64,000 bases of DNA from Arthrobacter sp. Soil764 (GTDB lineage: Bacteria > Actinomycetota > Actinomycetes > Actinomycetales > Micrococcaceae), in assembly GCF_001428075.1 (NCBI RefSeq), contig NZ_LMSI01000012.1:254507-318506 (forward strand), in the 5' to 3' direction. A model generated the notes under the pieces. That model saw only the letters and a program-made list of their open reading frames with translations, was not told where the DNA came from and did not search any database. Each line of letters begins with the position of its first letter. Positions within the stretch are counted from its first letter, which is position 1. Below are positions 1 to 8,843 of this stretch, piece by piece. Position numbers and translations under genes: made by a program.

Positions 1-811
1 CGAGCGTGCGCGACGCACGCACCCCAATGCTCATGTTGATCACCTTGGCGCCGTTGCTGACGGCCCAGTTGATGCCGTTGGCAACACTGGAGCTGGACCC
101 CACCCCGCTGTCGTTCAGGACTTTCCCGGCAAGGATGGTGCAGCCCGGGCACACTCCTGCCACGCCTGCCGAGTTGTTGGCGGTGGCGGCAACGATGCCG
201 GCCACATGGGTGCCGTGGCCGTAGTAGTCCTCCGCCACCGGGTCGCCGGCCTTGGTGGCGGCGTCACTGAAGTTGGCACGTGCCACCACTTTGGGGGCAA
301 TGTCAGGGTTGTCGCTGGCCACGCCCGAGTCCAGGACGGCCACCCTGATGCCGGAGCCTGTGGTGGTGTTCCAGGCTTCGACGGCGTCGACGTCCGCGTC
401 CGCCGTGCCTGCGGGCACGGTGATGTCGCCGCGGGTGTTGGTGAAGGACTGGCCGGTGTTCTGCAGCGCGTACTGGCGGGGGAAGTATGGGTCACTGGTG
501 GCCACTGTGGCAGGTTCGTCGGGCTCGGCGTACTCCACGGACGGGTTCCGGTTGAGCGCCTCGATCAGCCGGGCTTCCTGGCCGGAGGGCACCGGGACCA
601 GCCGGGCGCCCGTGCCGCCCACGGCGGAGCCGGCCGAAAGACCGTACTGGTGGAGCACGCCGGGGGCTGCGCCGCCGTCGTACGTTTTGACCAGGATCTG
701 TCCCGCCCCGGCGAGGGACGTGGACGGCGCCGCGCTGGCGGCGGGAGCCATGGTGAGTGACCCAAACGAGAGGACTGCCGCCGTGAGACCGGCGATGACG
801 ACTTTCTTCAT
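1..811 (-). CDS. Secreted S8 (subtilisin-like) serine peptidase, 3' end cut by window edge
   Basis: Reading inward from the ATG at 811, the protein opens MKKVVIAGLTAAV, a Lys-rich n-region and hydrophobic stretch ending near ASAA, so it is exported by Sec. A propeptide-like segment contains GQILVKTYD and VEYAEPDE. The subtilase core follows: AVLDSG supplies the catalytic Asp and HGTHVAGI the catalytic His. The region carrying the catalytic Ser lies off the left edge. About 270 codons are present. It aligns throughout with the complete subtilase at 10457-11731, so the two are paralogues. No strong ribosome binding site is seen before the ATG, but the start matches the paralogue's signal peptide. 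Function is extracellular proteolysis; the substrate is unknown. Confidence 0.9.
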   Translation of the reverse strand, partial: MKKVVIAGLTAAVLSFGSLTMAPAASAAPSTSLAGAGQILVKTYDGGAAPGVLHQYGLSAGSAVGGTGARLVPVPSGQEARLIEALNRNPSVEYAEPDEPATVATSDPYFPRQYALQNTGQSFTNTRGDITVPAGTADADVDAVEAWNTTTGSGIRVAVLDSGVASDNPDIAPKVVARANFSDAATKAGDPVAEDYYGHGTHVAGIVAATANNSAGVAGVCPGCTILAGKVLNDSGVGSSSSVANGINWAVSNGAKVINMSIGVRASRTL

Positions 812-859
812 GGGGTTATGGTGCTACGCGGCGGGCTGGCGTCGATAGGGGCAATGCCC

Positions 860-1573
860 CTATTTAAGGCTCAGCACTTCGTCGATGGGGCGGCCGTTGA
901 CGTACACCTGTGCACTCGTGGCCCCGGACGCCGTCATGGCTGTGTATTCCAGCTGCGCCTTGGCCCGGGGGACGTCGCAGACGCCGCCGAGCATGAACTG
1001 CCCGGAGAGCCAGATGGTGATGGTGCTGCCGGTCAGCTCGCCGCCCAGATACGTCAGGCTCGACTGGTAGAGGACATTGATGAGCCCGGACTGCCCTATG
1101 TCGCGGCTCTTGTTGGCCAGCAGGGTCCCGATGCTGGGGCCCACCTGGTCCGTGAACCGGACGGGGGCTGTGGTGGTGGCCACCAGGCTGTCGCCGCAGC
1201 CGATGGCGGGTCCGGAGACGCCATTGTCACCGACGGCCACATAGTAGATGGTCAGCGGGGCCACCTGCTCGGGAAGTCCGGTGGGCGTGGGTTCCTCCGT
1301 GGGCGGCGGGCTTGCAGGAGTGGACGACGGCGGCGTGGCGGCCGGGGTGGTGGGCGCCACTGAGCTGCCCGGCGTCGTGGTGGGGTTCGCCGACGCAGTA
1401 GGAGTCGCCGTCGCGCTTGGGCTGGCGCTGCTGGGGGACGCGCTGCTGGCAGTCGGGCTCGGGGCGGCGGAACTTGTGGAGGGGGCCGGGCTGGGCTGGC
1501 CGAAGCAGCCGGTGAGGACCAGCAGGCCGCTGAGTCCAAGAATGCTGAATGCCGAAAGCCTGGGCCTGTTCAT
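860..1573 (-). CDS. Lipoprotein with Ser/Thr/Pro linker and GerMN-like domain
   Basis: 237 residues. The N-terminus has a signal peptide with lipobox LTGC (Cys about 22), so it is a membrane-anchored exported lipoprotein. Residues about 25-90 are a low-complexity Ser/Thr/Ala/Pro linker that would hold the domain away from the membrane. Residues about 100-237 resemble the GerMN (spore germination GerM) fold: they begin TIYYVAVGDNG and end in a conserved-looking VYVNGRPIDEV. In non-sporulating actinobacteria such domains occur in cell-envelope lipoproteins, but the exact role is unknown. It lies 49 bases upstream of the subtilase on the same strand. A strong hairpin separates it from the dehydrogenase gene. 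Confidence 0.75.
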   Translation of the reverse strand: MNRPRLSAFSILGLSGLLVLTGCFGQPSPAPSTSSAAPSPTASSASPSSASPSATATPTASANPTTTPGSSVAPTTPAATPPSSTPASPPPTEEPTPTGLPEQVAPLTIYYVAVGDNGVSGPAIGCGDSLVATTTAPVRFTDQVGPSIGTLLANKSRDIGQSGLINVLYQSSLTYLGGELTGSTITIWLSGQFMLGGVCDVPRAKAQLEYTAMTASGATSAQVYVNGRPIDEVLSLK

Positions 1574-1581
1574 GGTGCCCC

Positions 1582-1621
1582 CTTGAAGACAGGTCCCGCC
1601 GTTGCGGGGCCCGTCTTCAAG
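1582..1621. terminator. Hairpin terminator after the butanediol dehydrogenase gene
   Basis: Perfect 9-base arms CTTGAAGAC (1582-1590) and GTCTTCAAG (1613-1621) enclose further G+C-rich pairing (GGTCCCGC with GCGGGGCC, one mismatch). It lies downstream of the minus-strand dehydrogenase and just upstream of the lipoprotein start, so it most likely ends the monooxygenase-dehydrogenase transcript. Confidence 0.65.
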
Positions 1622-1692
1622 CTACGCCTGAGGGTTAGTCCAGAACAGGGACTAAAGTCCGGGCGCGGCGCGGGAACACTCCAGCCCCGGCC

Positions 1693-2748
1693 CTACGGGT
1701 GCACCAGCACCTTCACTGCGGTGTCCTTGTGGTTGATCAGGGTGTCGAAGCCCTGCTCCACCAGGTCCTCCAGCGCGATGCGGCCGGTGATGAAGGGTTT
1801 GAGGTCCACCTTGCCCTCCTGCACCATTTTGATGACGGCCGGGTGGTCGCGGACGTACGCGATGGTGCCGCGCAGGTCGATCTCCTTCAGCACCAGCTTC
1901 TGCATATCCACGGTGGCGGGCGCGCCCCAGATGGACACGTTCACCACCACGGCACCGGGCCTGACGGCGTCGAGCATGGTGTCCAGGACGGCGTTCACGC
2001 CCGCGCATTCGAACGCGACGTCGGCCCCCGCCCCGCCGGTGAGTTCCCGTACCCGCGTGGGAACGTCCTCCTTGCTGGGGTCCAGGACGTGGTCCGCCAC
2101 ACCGCTGGAGGTGGCTTTCTCCTTGCGGGCCTGGGTGAGTTCGCTGATGATCGTGGTCACCCCCATGCCCTTGAGGACGGCCGCGGTGAGCAGCCCGATG
2201 GGGCCCGAGCCGCCCACCAGCGCCGTGTCGCCGGCCTTCACGCCGCTGCGCGCCACCGCGTGGTGCGCCACGGACAGCGGCTCGATCAGCGCCGCCTCAT
2301 CCAGCGGAATGTCGCCGATGGGGTGCACCCAGCGGGCGTCCACCACGATCTTCTCGCTCAGCCCTCCCCCGCCCCCGGAGAGCCCGATAAAGCCCATTTG
2401 CCGGCACAGGTGGTAGCTGCCGGCCTGGCACATGTCGCAGTCGCCGTCCACAAAATAGGGTTCGACGACGACGTTGTCACCAACTTCCAGCCCGTCCACG
2501 CCTTCGCCGACTTCAGAGACGGTCCCGGAGAATTCGTGCCCCAGGGTCACCGGGGATTCCTCGTGCGAGAGCGGGTGCGGATGGCCCGGTGCCGGGCAGA
2601 AGATGGGCCCTTCCAGGTACTCGTGCAGGTCCGTGCCGCAGATGCCGCACCACGCGACGTCGATCTTCACCGCCCCCGCCCGCAGCTCCGGCTCCGGGAT
2701 GTCCTCGATCCGGATGTCCTTGCGGGCGTGGAAACGTGCTGCCTTCAT
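1693..2748 (-). CDS. bdhA: (R,R)-2,3-butanediol dehydrogenase-type zinc alcohol dehydrogenase
   Basis: 351 residues, full length for medium-chain zinc dehydrogenases. Catalytic zinc ligands are in CGICGTDLHEY (Cys about 37) and GHEFSGTVSEVGEG (His-Glu about 70). The structural-zinc lobe is reduced to CDMCQAGSYHLC. The Rossmann fold has VGGSGPIGLLTA near residue 178. The EPYFVDG segment and overall sequence fit the butanediol dehydrogenase branch, which interconverts acetoin and 2,3-butanediol with NAD. A good GGAGG precedes the ATG. It lies 24 bases after the flavin monooxygenase gene and is likely co-transcribed with it. A 230-bp piece of a close homologue, about 93 percent identical by eye, sits at 39121-39350. 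Confidence 0.9.
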   Translation of the reverse strand: MKAARFHARKDIRIEDIPEPELRAGAVKIDVAWCGICGTDLHEYLEGPIFCPAPGHPHPLSHEESPVTLGHEFSGTVSEVGEGVDGLEVGDNVVVEPYFVDGDCDMCQAGSYHLCRQMGFIGLSGGGGGLSEKIVVDARWVHPIGDIPLDEAALIEPLSVAHHAVARSGVKAGDTALVGGSGPIGLLTAAVLKGMGVTTIISELTQARKEKATSSGVADHVLDPSKEDVPTRVRELTGGAGADVAFECAGVNAVLDTMLDAVRPGAVVVNVSIWGAPATVDMQKLVLKEIDLRGTIAYVRDHPAVIKMVQEGKVDLKPFITGRIALEDLVEQGFDTLINHKDTAVKVLVHP

Positions 2749-2772
2749 GATTCCTCCATGCTGTGAACGCTG

Positions 2773-4563
2773 CTAACGGGTGTGGTGGCTGGGCTGCAGT
2801 TCGTAGACGGGTGTTTCGAGTCCTTCCATCCGGGCCTTCAGCTGCAGCGCCAAATAAGACGAGTAGTGCCGGCTCTGGTGCAGGTTGCCGCCGTGGATCC
2901 AGAGCTGCGGCACGTTGGTTGGCTTCCACATATTGCGCAGCTCCCCCTCCCAGGGACCAGGGTCTTTTGGCGTGTCTGACCCGTATCCCCAGCACTTGCC
3001 CACGCGGTCCGCGATCTCGGGAGACACCAGGTCCGCCAGCCAGCCGTTCATGGAACCGTAGCCGGTGGCATAGACAATGAGGTCCGCCTCCAGCTCAGTG
3101 CCGTCCGCCATGACCACGGCATTGCCCGTGATCTTGGAAACCTGGCCTGACTTCAGCTTCACCCGTCCGTCGATGATCAGCTGGGAAGCGCCGACGTCGA
3201 TGTAGTAGCCGGAGCCGCGCCGCAGGTACTTCACGAACAGGCCGGACCCGTCCACACCGAAGTCCAGGTCGAACCCCGCGGCCTCCAGCTGCGAGTAGAA
3301 CTCCGCGTCCCGCTCGGCCATCTGCTGGTACACGGGCACCTGCGCCTCAGGCAGGATGCGCATGGGCAGCGACGCGAACAGCAGGTCCGCCTTCTCCGTG
3401 GTCACCCCGGCAGCCAAAGCCCGCTCCGAGTACAAGTCCCCCAGCGCCAGGTCCATCAGCGATTCGCTGCGGGCGATGTGCGTAGAGGAGCGCTGGATCA
3501 TGGTGACGTCGGCGCCGTGCTCCCAGAGGTCCGCGCAGATATCGTGCGCGGAGTTGTTGGAGCCGATCACCACGGCCTTCTTGCCCGTCCAGTCCCCGCC
3601 GCCGGGATGCTGCGAGGAGTGCCGCTGCTCGCCCAGGAAGCTCTCGGCACCGTCGAACTTAGGGATGTTCGGGTAGCCGGAGACGCCCAGGGCGAAGACG
3701 AGCTGCTTGGGCCGGAGGGTCACCGGTTCGCCGTTGCGAAGGACGTTGACCGCCCATTCCTGCGTGCCGTCGTCGTACGCTGCCCCCACGCACTCGGTGC
3801 CGGACCAGTAGTTCAGCTCCATGATGCGGGTGTAGTGCTCCAGCCAGTCGCCGATCTTGTCCTTGGCGGCGAAGACGGGCCAGTCGTCCGGGAACTTGAG
3901 GTAGGGCAGGTGGTCGTACCAGACGGGGTCGTGCAGGTGCAGGGACTTGTAGCGGTTGCGCCAGGAGTCGCCGGGGTTCTGATTCTTTTCGATGATGATG
4001 GTGGGCACGCCCAGCCGCTTGAGCCGCGCCGCCAGGCCGATGCCGCCCTGCCCGCCGCCGATGATCACGCAGTAAGGCTGCTCCTCGTAGCCCAGCCTGG
4101 CTTCCTGCTCCTCCTTGAGCTCCTTCCAGGAGCGGCGGCCGCGGACGATCTCGTGCGCCACGCCCTGCTCGCGGCGCGGGCCCTTCTTCTCCTCGAAGCC
4201 CTTGAGCTCCTGCATGGTGGTCAGCAGCGTCCAGCATTTGCCGTTCCGCAGCCGGAGGTGGCCGTAGCCGCGGGCTGCTCCTGTCTCGAACGTGATCCAC
4301 GCTTCCACCGCCTCGGCGTCCCCGGTGGCGTCCTCCGCAAGCGCCCAGCTGGATGGCTGCACCCGGTCCAAGGTGGCCTCCAGCATGTGCCGGATGTCCG
4401 CCTTGCCTTCGAGGGTTTTGAGGTTCCAGGTGAACGCCACGAAGTCACGCCAGTAGCTTTCGTCCTCGAAGAGCTCCAGCGCTGCCTCCACGTCGCGCCG
4501 CTGCAGCGCATCATCCAGGCCGGCAAGCCAAGCCTGGGCGGCAGCGGTGGGTGTTTGGGTCAT
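2773..4563 (-). CDS. Flavin-containing monooxygenase with N-terminal NTF2-like domain
   Basis: 596 residues from the ATG at 4563, which has an excellent AAAGGAGTGGAG site; a longer frame back to 4695 lacks support. Residues about 1-130 look like an NTF2/SnoaL-like domain. The flavoprotein part begins about 165 with the FAD-binding GGGQGGIGLA. It has an FMO-type signature FLGEQRHSSQH, a second nucleotide-binding motif VIGSNNSAHD, and the late motif LIVYATGYG. Such enzymes use NADPH and oxygen to hydroxylate, or insert oxygen into, ketones and heteroatoms; the substrate is not evident. Together with bdhA and the divergent acetoin-type activator, it suggests use of a small ketone, alcohol or diol. 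The family call is firm and the substrate is inference. Confidence 0.88.
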   Translation of the reverse strand: MTQTPTAAAQAWLAGLDDALQRRDVEAALELFEDESYWRDFVAFTWNLKTLEGKADIRHMLEATLDRVQPSSWALAEDATGDAEAVEAWITFETGAARGYGHLRLRNGKCWTLLTTMQELKGFEEKKGPRREQGVAHEIVRGRRSWKELKEEQEARLGYEEQPYCVIIGGGQGGIGLAARLKRLGVPTIIIEKNQNPGDSWRNRYKSLHLHDPVWYDHLPYLKFPDDWPVFAAKDKIGDWLEHYTRIMELNYWSGTECVGAAYDDGTQEWAVNVLRNGEPVTLRPKQLVFALGVSGYPNIPKFDGAESFLGEQRHSSQHPGGGDWTGKKAVVIGSNNSAHDICADLWEHGADVTMIQRSSTHIARSESLMDLALGDLYSERALAAGVTTEKADLLFASLPMRILPEAQVPVYQQMAERDAEFYSQLEAAGFDLDFGVDGSGLFVKYLRRGSGYYIDVGASQLIIDGRVKLKSGQVSKITGNAVVMADGTELEADLIVYATGYGSMNGWLADLVSPEIADRVGKCWGYGSDTPKDPGPWEGELRNMWKPTNVPQLWIHGGNLHQSRHYSSYLALQLKARMEGLETPVYELQPSHHTR

Positions 4564-4667
4564 CTCCACTCCTTTGTGTGCTGTTCTGCTGATCCATGGG
4601 CCCCGCCTTAAGCCCTGCGATATGCTGGGGCGGGCGTGAGCTGCATCACTAGTGGAACCCCGCGGGG

Positions 4668-4683
4668 GTAACAACGGCGTTAC
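4668..4683. promoter_or_regulatory. Candidate operator between monooxygenase and activator genes
   Basis: Inverted repeat GTAAC-N6-GTTAC in the divergent intergenic region, next to a CCCCGCGGGG palindrome (about 4658-4667). The position fits a binding site for the divergently encoded GAF-domain regulator; this is inference from position and symmetry only. Confidence 0.35.
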
Positions 4684-4719
4684 ACGGACCGGCAAGGACG
4701 CCGGCTGTGAGGAGGAACA

Positions 4720-6024
4720 GTGGACCAGGGCCTGCGGTTTTCGGACCCGGCACGGTATGCGCGGACGTTACGGCGCGCGCATGAGCTGGTTATTTCCGGT
4801 GTGCCGCGGCCCGAGATCCCCACCAGCCTGGTGGATTCCTGGCACCGCTCCATGGCCCTGGGCATCAGCCCCGACCAGCACAGCCCGCGGCACCTGCACG
4901 AGCCGTCCGAGGTGCTGGAGCTGCGGCGGGACCACCGGCTGCAGCAGGTGATGCCGGCCCTGCACGATCTCCTGGCCGACGATTCCCGTTCCGGCCGCCA
5001 CCTGCTGGTGCTCACCGATGCCAGCGGCGAGATCCTGTGGCGCGTGGGCAGCCCGGCGGTCCTCCGGCGGGCCGACCAGCTGGAATTCCTGGAGGGCGCG
5101 GACTGGTCCGAGGCCGGAATCGGCACCAACGCTATCAGCGAGGCCCTGGTCACCGGCGGCCCCGTGCAGCTGTTCTCCGCCGAGCACCTAGTCCGGACCC
5201 ACCACGACTGGGCCTGCACAGCCGCGCCCATCACGGATCCCACCACGGGACGGCTGCTGGGCGTGCTGGACGTCTCCGGGCCGCTGGACACTATCAGCGC
5301 GGACACCCTGAGGATGGTGCGCTGCGCCGTCCGGGTGGCGGAGGCTTTGCTGGGAACGTCCGACGCCGGCACCTCCTTCGGTGCCCCGGCTTCCAAGGGC
5401 GGGTCCCGGCGTCCTGCGCATGCTGTTGGCGGGCAGAATGTTGCCGGGCAGGGTGCTGTTGTGGAGTCGCTGGAACTGCTCGGCGACAAGCCTGCGGCGG
5501 TGTTTGCCGATGGCGTCCGTTCACCGCTGACCCTGCGCCGGGCCGAGATCCTGGCGCTGCTGGACTCCCGGTCCCAAGGCTGGTCCGCCGAGGAGCTGGC
5601 TTATGAGCTGCATGGCGACGCCGGCACGCCGCAGGCCATCCGCACCGAGATGTTCAGGGTGCGGTCGATGCTGGGCGGGGCGGTGGAATCGAACCCGTAC
5701 CGGCTCGCAGCAGGCCTGGCCGGGGCTTCCGATTCGGGGCGGGTGCTGCGGCTGCTGCGCGAGGGCCTGGTCGCGGAGGCGCTGGAAGCGTATCGGGCTC
5801 CCCTGCTCAGCAGGTCCGGCGCGCTGGCCGTTCAGCTGCTGCGGGACCAGCTGGATCTGGCCGTGGGATCGGCCGTGCGGGTCAGCGGGGATCCCGGACT
5901 TCTGGTCCGCTGGCTCTCCACCGACATGGGCGCTGCTGATTCGCTGGCCGTGGAAGCGTTGGGCCGGCTCGTGGGCCGGGCTGATTCACGGTACTTGGCC
6001 TTCCGCGCGTCCTCCGGCGCCTGA
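4720..6024 (+). CDS. AcoR-like GAF-domain transcriptional regulator without AAA+ domain
   Basis: 434 residues; the GTG start at 4720 has a GAGGAGGAACA site. The N-terminal half matches the acetoin regulator AcoR type: a DSWHRSMALG motif followed by a GAF-like sensor with WSEAGIGTNAI and DWACTAAPI. Typical AcoR proteins continue into a sigma-54 AAA+ ATPase and a Fis domain. Here the C-terminal half instead carries LTLRRAEILALL and a winged-helix-like DNA-binding segment, as is common in actinobacteria, which generally lack sigma-54. It is transcribed divergently from the monooxygenase-bdhA operon and probably activates it in response to the diol, ketone or alcohol substrate. Confidence 0.8.
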   Translation: MDQGLRFSDPARYARTLRRAHELVISGVPRPEIPTSLVDSWHRSMALGISPDQHSPRHLHEPSEVLELRRDHRLQQVMPALHDLLADDSRSGRHLLVLTDASGEILWRVGSPAVLRRADQLEFLEGADWSEAGIGTNAISEALVTGGPVQLFSAEHLVRTHHDWACTAAPITDPTTGRLLGVLDVSGPLDTISADTLRMVRCAVRVAEALLGTSDAGTSFGAPASKGGSRRPAHAVGGQNVAGQGAVVESLELLGDKPAAVFADGVRSPLTLRRAEILALLDSRSQGWSAEELAYELHGDAGTPQAIRTEMFRVRSMLGGAVESNPYRLAAGLAGASDSGRVLRLLREGLVAEALEAYRAPLLSRSGALAVQLLRDQLDLAVGSAVRVSGDPGLLVRWLSTDMGAADSLAVEALGRLVGRADSRYLAFRASSGA

Positions 6025-6055
6025 GCCTGCCATGTGGTTGCGCCTGGCCAGCCGC

Positions 6056-6835
6056 TCACCAGACCGAATCGCCGCGCAGCACAACGTCGCTGCCGCCGTC
6101 GACATAGACGATCTGCCCGCACAGGTGCGTGTTCTCCAGGCTGTTGAGCCACGCCAGCAGACGGGCCACGACGATGGGTTCGGCGATGCCGTTCAGCGGC
6201 ATGGGAACTACTTTCAGGAGTCCCTCCCGCTCCTGTTCGGTGTCAATGAGGTCGGCCGTCATGGGGGTGGCGATGACGCCGGGCGACACCGCATTCAATG
6301 GGATCCCGGCCCCTGCCCACTCGGGGCCGGCGGCCTGGCGGCGGACCCACCGTGACAGTGCAAGCTTCGTGGAAGAGTAGATGAGGCCACCGGTAGCCGG
6401 TTCCTTGGCCAGGACCTCGGCGCGGGCCATCGCCGCCTGTTCGTCCCCGGCGGTGAGCAGGGCAACGAGTTCCTCATCGCTGGCCATCAGGGCTGCCATC
6501 GAGGAGACCACGACGGCCCGCGGCGCGTCCGAGCCGGCGAGCAGGGGGCGGAGTTTTTCGAGCGTGGCAACAGCTCCGAAGAAGTTCACCGCAACGGTGG
6601 CGGGTCCCGGGACGGCAAGGCCGGCCACGGCGTAGATGGCGTCGATCCTGCCGCCGCTGACCTTCCGCACCGCATCCACCAAGGCGCCGCGTCCTTCTGC
6701 CGCAGAGAGGTCGGCCACCACCTCCGCGTCATGGATGTCCACGCCGATGACACGCTCGCCGCGCTCCTCGAGCAGTTCCTTCGTGGCCCTGCCAATGCCG
6801 GAGGCCGAACCGGTGATGACTGAGATGCGGGGCAT
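6056..6835 (-). CDS. Short-chain dehydrogenase/reductase
   Basis: 259 residues, classical SDR. It has the NAD(P)-binding TGSASGIG at residue about 8, a VSSMA strand carrying the catalytic Ser, and the YSSTK catalytic Tyr-Lys pair at about 153. The C-terminal CGQIVYVDGG is typical. The shortened centre and the insert around TAGDEQAAMA resemble 3-alpha-hydroxysteroid dehydrogenase/carbonyl reductase-like SDRs, but the substrate cannot be assigned. It lies convergent with the activator gene (stop 6024) and 187 bases from the divergent PhoD gene. Confidence 0.85.
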   Translation of the reverse strand: MPRISVITGSASGIGRATKELLEERGERVIGVDIHDAEVVADLSAAEGRGALVDAVRKVSGGRIDAIYAVAGLAVPGPATVAVNFFGAVATLEKLRPLLAGSDAPRAVVVSSMAALMASDEELVALLTAGDEQAAMARAEVLAKEPATGGLIYSSTKLALSRWVRRQAAGPEWAGAGIPLNAVSPGVIATPMTADLIDTEQEREGLLKVVPMPLNGIAEPIVVARLLAWLNSLENTHLCGQIVYVDGGSDVVLRGDSVW

Positions 6836-7021
6836 GGCGTCTTCTTTCCCTGGCTGGATGGACTTGGATTCACTCTGCGCGCCAGTCCCGAAGCTAGCCA
6901 GAGGCCAAAGGCCTGCGCTGGACGCGCCTTCGGGCCCAATCGACAGCTCTTGTCACGCCGTTAACCGTCCATTCATATCCTCCTCAAAACCTGTCCAACA
7001 GCCGGAAATAGCGTGGGCGCC

Positions 7022-8611
7022 ATGGACAACATCTCCCGCAGAACCCTCATCTCCGCCGGCCTCGGAGCCGGCATCGTCGCCGCACTGCCGAGTGCCGCCG
7101 TCGCCGTTTCCACCGCCGACGACGCCGGCCTCCGCACCGATCCCTTCATGCTCGGCATCGCGTCGGGCGAGCCGTGGCCGGACGGCTTCGTCCTCTGGAC
7201 CCGCCTGGCCCTGAACCCGGTGGCGGAGGACGGGCTGGGCGGGATGCCGTCACGCCCCGTGGCTGTGCAGTGGGAGGTGGCCGAGGACTCCACCATGCGC
7301 ACCGTAGTAGCCCGCGGCGTCGAGCACGCCCGGATTGAAACCGCGCACTCCGTCCACGTGGAACTGCGCGGCCTGAAGCCGGGCCGCGAGTACTTCTACC
7401 GGTTCCGCACGGGCAAGTACATCAGCCCGGTGGGACGCACCCTCACCAGCCCCGCGCCGCACGAGACGCCGGCCGCGCTGGCCATGGCATTCGCCAGCTG
7501 CGCGCAGTACGAGCACGGCTACTTCACCGCCTACCGGCGCCTGGCGGAGGACCACCCGGACCTGGTGCTGCACCTGGGCGACTACCTCTACGAATACAAG
7601 AAGGACAGCTACGTGATCGGCGGCGGCAACCCGCGGGACCACGAGGGTCCCGAGACCGTCACGCTGGAGACCTACCGGCAACGGCACGCGCAGTACAAGG
7701 CCGACGCCGACCTGCAGGCAGCGCACGCAATTGCACCGTGGGCGGTGGTCTGGGATGACCACGAGGTGGACAACAACTGGGCGGACGACGTTCCGGAGAA
7801 CAGCGACGCCGGGCAGCTGAACGACAGCGTGGAGCACTTCCGGCAGCGCCGGGCGGCCGCGTTCCAGGCGTACTACGAGAACATGCCGCTGCGCCCGTCG
7901 TCGCTGCCTGCCGGGCCGGACATGAAGATCTACCGGCGGATCCAGTGGGGCCAGCTGGCCAACTTCCACATGATGGACACGCGGCAGTACCGCGACGACC
8001 AGCTGGCCGGCGACGGATGGAAAAAGAACGTGGCCGAGCGGCTCGCCGAGGACCGGACCATCACGGGTGCCGAGCAGGAGAAGTGGCTGCTGGACGGATT
8101 CCGGAACTCCACGCAGCGGTGGGACATCCTGGGCCAGCAGGTCTTCTTCGCGGAGCGCGACCGGAACAAGGCGCCGGAGATCGACGACGTCTCCATGGAC
8201 GGCTGGGACGGGTACGCGGCCTCCCGCCGCCGCATCACCCAGGGCTGGATCGACGCGAAGGTGCGCAACGCCGTCGTCCTCACCGGTGATGTGCACCGGC
8301 ACTGGGCCAACGACGTTAAGGTGGACTACAGGGATCCCGCCGCCCCGGTGGTGGGCTCGGAACTGGTGTGCACGTCCATCACCTCCACCGGCAACGGCAC
8401 GGGCTCCACCACGGACGCCACCATGGCCTGGAACCCGCACCTGAAGTTCTACAACGACAACCGCGGCTATGTGAACACCCGCATCACCAGGGACGCGCTG
8501 ACCGCAGACTTCCGGGTGCTGGACCACGTCACGACGCCGGGCGCACCGGTGGCCACCAAGGCCTCCTTCGAGATCCGGGACGGCGTACCGGGGCTGCAGG
8601 CGCGGGCCTGA
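7022..8611 (+). CDS. phoD: PhoD-type alkaline phosphatase, Tat-exported
   Basis: 529 residues from the ATG at 7022; a GTG three codons earlier (7013) is the alternative. The N-terminus SRRTLISAG is a twin-arginine signal followed by a hydrophobic stretch, so the folded metalloenzyme is exported by Tat. A PhoD N-terminal domain (about 45-145) precedes the phosphatase core. Metal-ligand segments visible are FASCAQY, LHLGDYLYEY, WDDHEVDNNW and VVLTGDVHRHW. PhoD enzymes hydrolyse phosphomonoesters and diesters using Ca and Fe to scavenge phosphate. No Pho box was identified upstream. Confidence 0.93.
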   Translation: MDNISRRTLISAGLGAGIVAALPSAAVAVSTADDAGLRTDPFMLGIASGEPWPDGFVLWTRLALNPVAEDGLGGMPSRPVAVQWEVAEDSTMRTVVARGVEHARIETAHSVHVELRGLKPGREYFYRFRTGKYISPVGRTLTSPAPHETPAALAMAFASCAQYEHGYFTAYRRLAEDHPDLVLHLGDYLYEYKKDSYVIGGGNPRDHEGPETVTLETYRQRHAQYKADADLQAAHAIAPWAVVWDDHEVDNNWADDVPENSDAGQLNDSVEHFRQRRAAAFQAYYENMPLRPSSLPAGPDMKIYRRIQWGQLANFHMMDTRQYRDDQLAGDGWKKNVAERLAEDRTITGAEQEKWLLDGFRNSTQRWDILGQQVFFAERDRNKAPEIDDVSMDGWDGYAASRRRITQGWIDAKVRNAVVLTGDVHRHWANDVKVDYRDPAAPVVGSELVCTSITSTGNGTGSTTDATMAWNPHLKFYNDNRGYVNTRITRDALTADFRVLDHVTTPGAPVATKASFEIRDGVPGLQARA

Positions 8612-8623
8612 CCCTTCCGCGAG

Positions 8624-8718
8624 ACGCGTTTGCGTGACTTTTGAGCCATCGGCTGGCGGTGGCCCCGCCCTGGCACCAGTTCACGCGCCTTCGACTGGCA
8701 TAAGTCACGCAAACGCGT
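8624..8718. repeat. Long-arm inverted repeat, REP-like element or terminator
   Basis: A perfect 17-base arm (8624-8640, ACGCGTTTGCGTGACTT) recurs as its reverse complement at 8702-8718. The 61-base loop contains its own G+C-rich mini-hairpin around GGCGGTGGCCCCGCC. It follows the PhoD stop by a few bases. It may be a dispersed intergenic repeat or an exported-transcript terminator; no second copy was seen in this window. Confidence 0.6.
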
Positions 8719-8843
8719 ACGCGGCTGGCCTCCGGGTCCCGCCGTCGACCTTTCTCCCGGCCATTGTGCGCCTCAGGGCCCGGGGCTACGATGCTGGCGG
8801 GGAGAGGTCCTGTGTCTCACTGCTCGACGACAGGGGCCAGGAC

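Noticed and set aside
5037..5606. 189-codon plus-strand Arg/Gly-rich frame inside the AcoR-like gene
   Set aside because: A shadow frame fully inside a supported gene, with composition typical of frame-shifted high-G+C DNA.
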